In this document: positions 31,478 through 37,016 of the stretch, piece after piece
How positions within the stretch are numbered: position 1 is the stretch's first letter
Layout: every line of letters starts with the position of its first letter
From: Diplocloster modestus
GTDB taxonomy: Bacteria > Bacillota > Clostridia > Lachnospirales > Lachnospiraceae
Assembly: GCF_019042245.1 (NCBI RefSeq)
Contig: NZ_JAHQCX010000016.1
Coordinates: 1 to 64,000 of the forward strand
Reading direction: 5' to 3'
DNA length: 64,000 nt
Program-made: the position numbers and the translations under genes
Notes under the pieces: generated by a model
Database searches by the model: none
The model's input: the letters and a program-made list of their open reading frames with translations, nothing else
Told to the model about the DNA's origin: nothing

Positions 31478-31651
31478 CTAAGGGATCGTTTTTTTGCAGC
31501 GTTCCTGCGGTATCCGCACGCGCCAACCATTTTTTGACCGGATTATGTATATGGGGGTGCCGATCGCTATGTTGTCTATCCCGATCACAATACCGGCGCG
31601 CTCCAGGCCGTCGCTGCCTGTCCATTCCACATAGTCTCCTATCTCAATCAT
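31478..31651 (-). CDS. 57-residue KOW/SH3-like phage protein
   Basis: The ATG at 31651 has AAGGTGAGG upstream, overlapping the stop of the preceding gene. The product MIEIGDYVEWTGSDGLERAG and onward to KKTIP has the strand pattern of a small SH3-like barrel (IGDYVEWTGSDG, GIVIGIDNIAIGTPIYIIR). Such proteins occur in phage early regions without a known role. A longer frame to 31696 lacks a site and is rejected. Confidence 0.6.
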   Translation of the reverse strand: MIEIGDYVEWTGSDGLERAGIVIGIDNIAIGTPIYIIRSKNGWRVRIPQERCKKTIP

Positions 31652-31656
31652 CTGCC

Positions 31657-32070
31657 TCACCTTCCTTCTCTCTGATGCGTGTAGACATCCACGCAATTCC
31701 TAAGTTCTTTGCATACCTTGTCGCAGATATCGCGGTAAAGTTTCACATCGTCCTCTGATCTAACCAATCCAGTGATCGACCCACCTCCGTTCGGTTTCCC
31801 TTTAGAATACTTGAAGAGCATCCCTGTCTTTTTCATGATAATTTCCTCAAATACGCTGTAATCAGAATAAGTTTTCCCGTTAGGCCCATATGTGATCTTC
31901 TCGTCGCGCATATCGTTCCAACTTCCAAAATACTTTTCACGGCACTCTTTTCGAATCCTCTGCAAAACATTGGATGGTGACACACTGGCGGGTTTCAGGG
32001 CAAATATAAGCCCTTTTAATTCACTTATCTCTTTTTCCAGTTCTACAATTCTGCTCTCTTCTACTGACAT
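31657..32070 (-). CDS. Unknown phage early protein with N-terminal coiled coil
   Basis: The 137-residue product starts MSVEESRIVELEKEISELKG, a short heptad coiled coil, followed by LQRIRKECREKYFGSWNDMR and a basic-acidic C-terminal half ending in DKVCKELRNCVDVYTHQREG. It is the first gene of its leftward operon, after the palindromic operator at 32088-32106, and is divergent from the XRE repressor at 32167. It is therefore likely repressed in the lysogen. No known catalytic motif is visible. Confidence 0.68.
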   Translation of the reverse strand: MSVEESRIVELEKEISELKGLIFALKPASVSPSNVLQRIRKECREKYFGSWNDMRDEKITYGPNGKTYSDYSVFEEIIMKKTGMLFKYSKGKPNGGGSITGLVRSEDDVKLYRDICDKVCKELRNCVDVYTHQREGR

Positions 32071-32087
32071 GATTATTCCTCCTTATT

Positions 32088-32142
32088 TACGCCAATAATT
32101 GGCGTATACTTTATTTTTATATTACGCCAAAATAAGACGTAA
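32088..32142. promoter_or_regulatory. Divergent operators TACGCCAAT-A-ATTGGCGTA and partial copy
   Basis: A perfect 19-bp palindrome (32088-32106) and an imperfect copy TTACGCC...GACGTAA (32122-32142) lie between the divergent genes 31657-32070 and 32167-32481. They are the natural targets of the XRE repressor encoded at 32167. Confidence 0.75.
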
Positions 32143-32166
32143 GTCAATATATTTTAGGAGGTATTT

Positions 32167-32481
32167 ATGTTTAATGACCGATTACGTGCCACTCGTATCT
32201 TTCGGAATGTCACCCAACAAAAAACTGCTGATGCAATGGGTGTTTCCCTTAGGCACTACCAAAAATATGAAAGTGGTGAAGTTGAACCCGACTTTATGGG
32301 ATTAGTCGAACTCTCTGATTTTTTTAATGTTCCGGCTGACTTTCTTCTAGGCAGGGATGATTATTTGAAATCTCTCGGAGTTTCCGTTGATGTATCCCTA
32401 GAATGTCCTCCAAGGCGTCCCAGACATCAAAAGAACCGCCAATCTCTGCATACTCAATCTTCTGGTAATGACGAAGATTAA
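32167..32481 (+). CDS. XRE-family repressor, rightward
   Basis: The 104-residue protein has a classic helix-turn-helix (NVTQQKTADAMGVSLRHYQK) with the linker YESGEVEPDFMGLVELSDFF and the family tail FLLGRDDYLKSLGVSVDVSL. It begins behind TTAGGAGG, faces the palindromes at 32088-32142, and should repress both itself and the leftward operon. Its last 158 bases overlap, in antisense, a second XRE gene (32324-32557). The region after residue about 65 is unlikely to be a folded domain. Confidence 0.83.
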   Translation: MFNDRLRATRIFRNVTQQKTADAMGVSLRHYQKYESGEVEPDFMGLVELSDFFNVPADFLLGRDDYLKSLGVSVDVSLECPPRRPRHQKNRQSLHTQSSGNDED

Positions 32482-32557
32482 TCCCAAGCCTGTCCGCCAT
32501 CTGCTGTTGTGTCATGCCCGCTTTTTGACGGGCTTCTTTTAGTACCTCTCTCGCCAT
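32324..32557 (-). CDS. Second XRE-family protein, leftward and antisense-overlapping
   Basis: The 77-residue protein starts MAREVLKEARQKAGMTQQQM and continues ADRLGINLRHYQKIEYAEIG, a complete helix-turn-helix that shares the LRHYQK core with the protein at 32167-32481. The two genes converge; the overlap covers the tail of the first and the main part of the second. It is preceded by GGAGG and follows the 3D-domain gene by ten bases, so it belongs to the leftward operon. It may act as an anti-repressor or Cro-type partner, which is inference. Confidence 0.78.
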   Translation of the reverse strand: MAREVLKEARQKAGMTQQQMADRLGINLRHYQKIEYAEIGGSFDVWDALEDILGIHQRKLREISNNHPCLEESQPEH

Positions 32558-32567
32558 AGCGATCCTC

Positions 32568-32963
32568 CTATCCTTTTACGTCTGTGATCACCCGGGCAAA
32601 CACAGTCTGTCTTCCGTAATCAATACACTCCGCATAATCCTGGATATACAGATCTATGATCCGGCCCCGGATGAGCCTCCCGGTGTCCTGGGCCTCATAG
32701 ATTCCCACCCACTCGCCCGACTCGTCCCAGATCATCACCGCAGACCCGAGCGGGATCACGTCGGGATCAACCGCTACTGTGACACCCTCACGCGGCCATT
32801 TGCCGGAGGCGGTAGGATCTCCTGTCTCGCAGTAGGCTGTGGACTCAAACTTGATTGTGTCGGGCGGCTGATGGTCTTGTCCGGCCTGCGCCCGGATGGC
32901 TGCGGCAGCGATGACGATCAGGACGATGGCGATTATGATACCCCAGCGTATCTTATCCTGCAT
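32568..32963 (-). CDS. Membrane-anchored 3D-domain protein
   Basis: The ATG at 32963 (MQDKIRWGIIIAIVLIVIAA) has GGGAGG eight bases upstream. A single N-terminal membrane helix (residues about 6-25) leads to a 3D domain with its three Asp motifs: TVAVDPDVIPLGS, EAQDTGRLIRG and RIIDLYI. 3D domains occur in cell-wall active proteins of Firmicutes, related to MltA-type lytic enzymes and resuscitation factors. In this early-region place it is not the usual lysis gene; it may modify the cell surface in the lysogen or at infection. The enzymatic role is not proven for the domain alone. Confidence 0.8.
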   Translation of the reverse strand: MQDKIRWGIIIAIVLIVIAAAAIRAQAGQDHQPPDTIKFESTAYCETGDPTASGKWPREGVTVAVDPDVIPLGSAVMIWDESGEWVGIYEAQDTGRLIRGRIIDLYIQDYAECIDYGRQTVFARVITDVKG

Positions 32964-33093
32964 CTCTGTTTCCTCCCACCAAATTTTCCAGCTCAAAAAT
33001 TGCCCACCTAAGCGCGGCGGAGGCCTCGTTGTCTCCTACGCTCTCTGCTGCCTCTTTAAGTTTGTAGAGCTTTTCCATCTTCTTTTCGTCCAT
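32953..33093 (-). CDS. 46-residue helical phage protein
   Basis: The ATG at 33093 has GAGGAG eight bases upstream; an in-frame ATG at 33132, overlapping the stop of the upstream gene as ATGA, is a possible longer start. The product MDEKKMEKLYKLKEAAESVG and onward, ending NLVGGNRDAG, is a charged helix pair. Its 3' end overlaps the 3D gene start by 11 bases. No family is recognised. Confidence 0.6.
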   Translation of the reverse strand: MDEKKMEKLYKLKEAAESVGDNEASAALRWAIFELENLVGGNRDAG

Positions 33094-33128
33094 TACCACC
33101 ACTCCTCGTCTTTGTAATTCCACCAGGT

Positions 33129-33368
33129 TCATCTTAAAATATCCATCCTTTCTTCTTCCGGGACATGCATCTTATCAAGCAGATCCCAAAGTTCTCCTAG
33201 AGAAAAATCATCCGGCCTTCTAAGCTTATTTCTATATGTTCTATCCGTCTTTCGTATGGCCGCACCTGCCCGCTGGTTATCGGTATTGGATTTTTCCTGG
33301 TACTTTTTGAGCAATCCCCTAACTTCCCGACGGCGTCTCTCCAATGTTATGTCTTGTGTTTTTGGCAT
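33129..33368 (-). CDS. Small helix-turn-helix DNA-binding protein
   Basis: The 79-residue protein starts MPKTQDITLERRRREVRGLL and has a Cro/C1-like helix-turn-helix region (NTDNQRAGAAIRKTDRTYRN) followed by KLRRPDDFSLGELWDLLDKM, as in short phage regulators that resemble XRE repressors. It begins a leftward operon next to a perfect 17-bp palindrome (33413-33429) and is divergent from the membrane-protein gene at 33450. It could regulate both genes. Confidence 0.72.
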   Translation of the reverse strand: MPKTQDITLERRRREVRGLLKKYQEKSNTDNQRAGAAIRKTDRTYRNKLRRPDDFSLGELWDLLDKMHVPEEERMDILR

Positions 33369-33412
33369 TTCATCACCTCACTGGTTGATTTTATTTTTCT
33401 TCCGCCCTATAA

Positions 33413-33429
33413 TAAAACATAATGTTTTA
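33413..33429. promoter_or_regulatory. Perfect 17-bp palindrome TAAAACAT-A-ATGTTTTA
   Basis: The palindrome lies 20 bases before the TTG start of the rightward membrane gene and 44 bases before the leftward DNA-binding gene. It is probably the operator of the 33129-33368 protein. Confidence 0.65.
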
Positions 33430-33449
33430 CTTATTGGGGGGACTAAGAT

Positions 33450-34037
33450 TTGATTTTTAACATAATTATTGCATTAATAGGGTGTATCACAGGTTGTACC
33501 GGGCTGATAATAAGCATTTATAGAGCTTTTTTAGAACGTGGAAAGCTAACAGCCAATGTAAACGAAGATCATTGTTGGTATTTTCCAAAGGTTGATGAAT
33601 ATGCAGCCTCTGTAAATCAGGCTGTTGTTTCGGTACTTTTAATAAATCGTTCCATTTATCCGGTTACCATTTATAAAATTTCTGTCCAATGTGGCAAATT
33701 CGACTATTCCTATAATCCGTATCCCGATGACAGTATAAGTGTGCCGTCATCGACATACTTTTTAGGCGATTCCCCTGTAACGCTTCACATCAATACCCAG
33801 TCTCAAATAGATCTTCCTTATGTAATCCCACCGTTCGGTGTTTATGATGGTGTATTATTTTTCCCGAAGTTTTCTTCTGAAAACTCCAATTATGTAAACA
33901 TAAAGCTACAAGTTTATACTTCAAGAAAAAATATCAAAACGAAGGCCCAAATTCAAAAATGGAATGCCGAAAAATATACTTCAAAGATAAAAATAGTAGG
34001 CTCCGAATATAAGGACCATAACCAGGGACAACCATAA
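33450..34037 (+). CDS. Membrane-anchored unknown protein in the lysogeny region
   Basis: The 195-residue protein starts at a TTG with GGGGGG eight bases upstream. One N-terminal membrane helix (IFNIIIALIGCITGCTGLII) is followed by a soluble beta-rich domain of about 165 residues (NQAVVSVLLINRSIYPVTIY, then DGVLFFPKF and YVNIKLQVYTSRKNIK). No family is known to me. It is a rightward gene among leftward ones, AT-rich, within the repressor region and likely expressed in the lysogen, all typical of a superinfection-exclusion or other lysogenic conversion gene. That role is inference only. Its end overlaps an opposing membrane-protein gene by 57 bases. Confidence 0.72.
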   Translation: MIFNIIIALIGCITGCTGLIISIYRAFLERGKLTANVNEDHCWYFPKVDEYAASVNQAVVSVLLINRSIYPVTIYKISVQCGKFDYSYNPYPDDSISVPSSTYFLGDSPVTLHINTQSQIDLPYVIPPFGVYDGVLFFPKFSSENSNYVNIKLQVYTSRKNIKTKAQIQKWNAEKYTSKIKIVGSEYKDHNQGQP

Positions 34038-34187
34038 AATTATGCAGATAATTCCTAGTATCCGATTTCTCTTTATATAACTTTCCACTATATCTTGCTG
34101 TTCGGGGACAGATTCTATGAGCTTTATTTCAACCTCTATATCTGATCCTTCCCCCATTACAATGGTTTGTCTCACTTTTTCTATCAT
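33981..34187 (-). CDS. 68-residue tail-anchored membrane protein
   Basis: The product starts MIEKVRQTIVMGEGSDIEVE and ends in a membrane helix (ILGIICIILWLSLVMVLIFG, then AYYFYL). It has a soluble, acidic N-terminus of about 40 residues. GGAGGTG lies about 11-13 bases before the ATG at 34187. It converges on the membrane-protein gene 33450-34037 and overlaps it by 57 bases. The function is unknown; it is part of the leftward unit starting with the Cro-like gene. Confidence 0.62.
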   Translation of the reverse strand: MIEKVRQTIVMGEGSDIEVEIKLIESVPEQQDIVESYIKRNRILGIICIILWLSLVMVLIFGAYYFYL

Positions 34188-34230
34188 TTAGTGTCCATCA
34201 CCTCCTCCAATCAAATCCATTTTTTTAGGA

Positions 34231-34440
34231 TTAATCGGGCACAAAAATAAAATCCATAGGTATACCCGATATCTCACTGATTTTGCGTAATTGCGTTACA
34301 TTAGGTTCAGTTTTACCATTTTCCCAATTTGTTATAGTCGAAAGATTCACGCCTATTCTCTGCGCGAATTCTCGTTGAGTTAGACCTGCATTAATTCTGG
34401 CAGCCGCAATTCGAATCTTTGGTTTTTCTATCGTTTCCAT
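34231..34440 (-). CDS. Cro-like XRE repressor
   Basis: The 69-residue protein has a standard helix-turn-helix (LTQREFAQRIGVNLSTITNW then ENGKTEPNVTQLRKISEISG). It is divergent from the S24-type repressor at 34573 and starts behind GGAGGTGATCG. Its promoter (34466-34494) contains a TAGGATT palindrome between -35 and -10. This is the classic place for Cro: the first gene of the leftward lytic unit. It probably competes with the S24 repressor for the same operators. Confidence 0.83.
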   Translation of the reverse strand: METIEKPKIRIAAARINAGLTQREFAQRIGVNLSTITNWENGKTEPNVTQLRKISEISGIPMDFIFVPD

Positions 34441-34465
34441 TCGATCACCTCCAATTTATATAAAT

Positions 34466-34552
34466 ATTGTAATCCTATCTTTTAGGATTGTCAAGCGTGA
34501 AATACAATATTTTAGGATTTATATTGAATTATATCCGATTTTATTGTATAAT
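34466..34552. promoter_or_regulatory. Lysis-lysogeny switch promoters and TAGGATT operators
   Basis: Leftward promoter: TTGACA (34489-34494), 17-base spacer, TACAAT (34466-34471). The spacer holds the palindrome AATCCTA-N5-TAGGATT (34471-34489). Rightward promoter: TTGAAT (34524-34529), 17-base spacer, TATAAT (34547-34552), followed by AGGAGGTG. Another half site, TAGGATT, lies at 34513-34519. Both directions are thus under one operator set. Confidence 0.8.
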
Positions 34553-34572
34553 ACGACCAGGAGGTGTAATCA

Positions 34573-35217
34573 ATGACAGATGATGAGCAGAAAAGGATAT
34601 TCTCTAAGAATTTAAACTTTTATATTTCGCAGAGTGGTAAACAACAAAAAGAAGTCGCCAGAGATCTGGAAATAAGCGCTACTACTTTTAATACATGGTG
34701 TGTCGGCAAAATAATGCCCCGCATGGGAAAAGTGCAAAAAATAGCAGATTATTTTAATATAGGTAAATCTGATCTTTTAGATGATAAAACTACAATGTCC
34801 GGGAGACGTCGAAAAAAAGGGGTATTAATTCCAGTCCTTGGGACTGTCCCCGCCGGAATTCCCGTAGAAGCAATAGAAGATATCCTAGATTGGGAAGAGA
34901 TCACCGAAGATATGGCTGCAACAGGCGAATTCTTTGCTTTAAAAATAAAAGGACATAGTATGGAACCTAAAATTGGTGACGGAGATATTGTAATCGTTCG
35001 TATTCAAAGCGACGTCGACAGTGGTTCGATAGTAATTGCTAGGATTGGTAATGACGAAGAAGTAACATGTAAAAAACTACTAAAAAATAAGGACGGTGTC
35101 ACATTCGTACCCTTTAATCCATCCTATGAGGCTTTATACTACACCAATGAGCAAATCCACACATTGCCAGTTATGATAATGGGAAAAGTAATTGAGTTGA
35201 GATCTAAATTTGAATAA
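34573..35217 (+). CDS. CI-type prophage repressor (XRE + S24 peptidase)
   Basis: The 214-residue protein has an N-terminal helix-turn-helix (QSGKQQKEVARDLEISATTF then NTWCVGKIMPRMGKVQKIAD) and a C-terminal LexA-like S24 domain: cleavage site VPAGIP (A94-G95), nucleophile S129 in IKGHSMEP, and Lys in VTCKKLL near 167. This is a repressor inactivated by RecA-stimulated self-cleavage after DNA damage, so the prophage should be SOS-inducible. Its promoter overlaps operators shared with the Cro-like gene. All catalytic residues are present, suggesting that the switch is functional. Confidence 0.93.
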   Translation: MTDDEQKRIFSKNLNFYISQSGKQQKEVARDLEISATTFNTWCVGKIMPRMGKVQKIADYFNIGKSDLLDDKTTMSGRRRKKGVLIPVLGTVPAGIPVEAIEDILDWEEITEDMAATGEFFALKIKGHSMEPKIGDGDIVIVRIQSDVDSGSIVIARIGNDEEVTCKKLLKNKDGVTFVPFNPSYEALYYTNEQIHTLPVMIMGKVIELRSKFE

Positions 35218-35253
35218 AAGAAAAACCGTCCCGGTATTGGCGTACCAGAACGG
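35216..35253 (-). terminator. Leftward terminator between int and the repressor gene
   Basis: On the minus strand the arms CCGTTCTGGTA and TACCGGGACGG (11 pairs with two G-T) enclose six bases and are followed by TTTTTCTTTT. No leftward gene lies just upstream in the integrated prophage, but leftward transcripts would arrive here once the phage circularises. Confidence 0.65.
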
Positions 35254-35285
35254 CTTAACATAGATACTATTGCAGGATTGCTCCT

Positions 35286-35317
35286 GATATAATACCCGAT
35301 CTCAAAAGTATTATATC
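35286..35317. repeat. 10-bp inverted repeat GATATAATAC...GTATTATATC
   Basis: Perfect arms at 35286-35295 and 35308-35317 flank 12 bases, 66 bases before the integrase start. Each arm contains TATAAT-like sequence, so it may be an operator or a pair of opposing -10 boxes for int control. The spacing does not reveal a clear -35 box. Confidence 0.45.
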
Positions 35318-35382
35318 ATTCTCCGGGCACCCTGGCAATGGGTGTATTTTTTATACTATTTTTTAAAAGAGGATGATAAATC

Positions 35383-36525
35383 ATGGCAAATGCTAAAAAA
35401 TTACCAAGTGGATCATGGCGAACTCAAGTTTACAGCCATTCAGAACTGGATTACAACAAGGATGGAACTCTAAAAATAGATCCTAAAACAAAAAAAGTAA
35501 AATATAAACGGGTCTATGCATCTTTTACTGCATCTACAAAAAAAGAATCGGAATATATGGCTGCTGAATTCGCCATGACTAAAAAAGGAAAGTCCGGTTG
35601 TGTAAATATGACGCTCAGGGATGCTATAACCCAATATATAGACTCTTCAGATGCGATTCTATCCAAAAAAACCATCGAGGAATACCGCAAAATGTTAAAG
35701 AATAGTTTCCAATCTATCATGGATATAAGTCTTAAAAATCTGACCGTCCAGAAACTTAAACAAGCCGTAAATGAAGAAACAAAACGGCCGAATAAGCGAT
35801 ACAAAAAGAATCCAAAACCTATTTCTTCAAAAACTGTCAGGAATGAATTTGGATTAATATCAGCCGCCCTAAATGCATTTGATATTGGTATAGAAACTAA
35901 AAATGTCAAATTGCCTGAGAGAGTACCTGTGATCAAAGAACTAATAACGCCAGAAATAATTTTTGATATTGTCCATGGTACAAACACAGAACTCCCTGCA
36001 CTTCTGGCCATGTGGTTAAGTTTTACGCTGTCCGAAATAAGAGGTATTAAAAAATCAGAGTCAATAAAGGATGGTTATATATTAATAAAAGACGTGGTGA
36101 TCGATGTAGAAAACGAACAATATGTAAAAAACCGACCCAAAAACGCAACGCGACTCCGCCCGCACCGTATCCCGCCATATATTCAGTACCTAATTGATCA
36201 AACGGATCAGTATGGGGATCACGTTGTGGATATGTCTATCACTGAATCTGCCTTGTCCAGACGATTCACACGCTTAATCGATCGATCCGGCCTTCCCCAT
36301 ATGACATTTCATGATCTTCGACATGTAAATGCTTCTGTGATGGATATGCTTAATATACCGGAAAAATATCGCCAGGAACGCGGTGGTTGGAAAAACAATA
36401 AAGTTATGAAAGGGGTATATACTCATACCTTTTCAGACGAAAGAGTACGATCAGATGATATTATTGATTCATACTTTGAGAGCAAAATGCAACACGAAAT
36501 GCAACATGAAAAAAAAGAACCCTAG
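35383..36525 (+). CDS. int: Phage integrase (tyrosine recombinase)
   Basis: The 380-residue protein has an N-terminal arm-binding domain (AKKLPSGSWRTQVYSHSELD), a core-binding SAM-like domain (TIEEYRKMLKNSFQSIMDIS) and a catalytic domain with Arg in FTLSEIRGIKKSE, HDLRHVNASVM, and a final RGGWKNNKVMKGVYTHTF where Trp replaces the second His and Tyr is the nucleophile, as in many Firmicutes phage integrases. It ends 20 bases from the 3' end of tRNA-Val, so the right att site lies between. It starts behind AAGAGGATG. It would integrate and, with a directionality factor not found here, excise the phage. Confidence 0.93.
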   Translation: MANAKKLPSGSWRTQVYSHSELDYNKDGTLKIDPKTKKVKYKRVYASFTASTKKESEYMAAEFAMTKKGKSGCVNMTLRDAITQYIDSSDAILSKKTIEEYRKMLKNSFQSIMDISLKNLTVQKLKQAVNEETKRPNKRYKKNPKPISSKTVRNEFGLISAALNAFDIGIETKNVKLPERVPVIKELITPEIIFDIVHGTNTELPALLAMWLSFTLSEIRGIKKSESIKDGYILIKDVVIDVENEQYVKNRPKNATRLRPHRIPPYIQYLIDQTDQYGDHVVDMSITESALSRRFTRLIDRSGLPHMTFHDLRHVNASVMDMLNIPEKYRQERGGWKNNKVMKGVYTHTFSDERVRSDDIIDSYFESKMQHEMQHEKKEP

Positions 36526-36539
36526 TAAACACTAGGGTT
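36510..36539 (-). terminator. Terminator of the tRNA-Val transcript, formed by prophage DNA
   Basis: On the minus strand AACCCTAGT and ACTAGGGTT pair around four bases and are followed by CTTTTTTTT, which is also the antisense of the Lys codons at the end of int. It lies just after the tRNA 3' end. Confidence 0.75.
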
Positions 36540-36570
36540 ATGCAGTGGAGACAACGGGGCTCGAACCCGT
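36534..36570. other. attR: Probable prophage attachment site at the tRNA-Val 3' end
   Basis: The integrase gene ends right beside the 3' end of the tRNA gene, the commonest phage target. The core probably overlaps the T-arm and acceptor. The matching copy should lie at the other prophage end, left of the window, so the core cannot be delimited here. Confidence 0.55.
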
Positions 36571-36618
36571 GACCTCTCGCGTGTGAGGCGAACGCTCTCC
36601 CGGCTGAGCTATATCTCC
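36546..36618 (-). tRNA. tRNA-Val (anticodon CAC)
   Basis: The minus strand folds as a full tRNA: acceptor GGAGATA/TGTCTCC, D-stem GCTC/GAGC, anticodon stem with loop CTCACAC giving anticodon CAC (Val), and a GTTCGAGCC T-arm. CCA is not encoded. The 3' end points into the prophage, 20 bases from int. Confidence 0.95.
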
Positions 36619-36633
36619 AAAGTTCATGTTATC

Positions 36634-36661
36634 ATTGTATCACGTTTTTCCGAAGATACAA
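36634..36661 (-). promoter_or_regulatory. Promoter of tRNA-Val
   Basis: On the minus strand TTGTAT (36656-36661), 16 bases and TACAAT (36634-36639) lie 16 bases before the tRNA 5' end. The region 36662-36870 beyond it is AT-rich and without a gene; only a small GGGGACAGGCCCC hairpin near 36690 was noted. Confidence 0.65.
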
Positions 36662-36877
36662 GTATTAAATTATAAAAAATAACATCCGGGGACAGGCCCC
36701 TTTCTCTAGCGTAGTTGCTCGAAGATTCAGCGTTACTATCGAAAGATGCCAGTCCCCTCCCAGCTCTAAGTGCTTCTCCTTCCAGCTTCCAGATATCACA
36801 TAATTTTTCTTGATAAAGTAAAAACTGTTCCTATACTATTTACAACAACATACTTATCATGTTTTTTTCTTTGATAC

Positions 36878-36939
36878 TTGACAATAAAAGAAAATAAGAT
36901 TATGCTTATATCACAGCTACCATACCCCCGGTGGGGTGT
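36878..36939 (+). promoter_or_regulatory. Promoter and CsoR-type operator of the copper operon
   Basis: TTGACA (36878-36883), 17 bases and TATGCT (36901-36906) form the promoter. ATACCCCCGGTGGGGTGT (36922-36939) matches the C-tract/G-tract palindrome bound by CsoR repressors. The regulator is encoded at the end of the operon. Confidence 0.8.
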
Positions 36940-37016
36940 TTGGAAACAGCAGAAAAAGCTTAAATCTTTCATTACTATTTGTGCCGCTGACCAACGGCGG
37001 CGGAATGGAGACTGCT

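Noticed and set aside
31457..31495. Rightward terminator-like hairpin GATCCC...GGGATC with T7
   Set aside because: It overlaps the end of the 57-residue leftward gene, where the T run encodes Lys codons, and no rightward gene precedes it.
36936..37016. Upstream extension of copA
   Set aside because: It overlaps the CsoR operator and has no ribosome site; the HMA domain starts at 37017.
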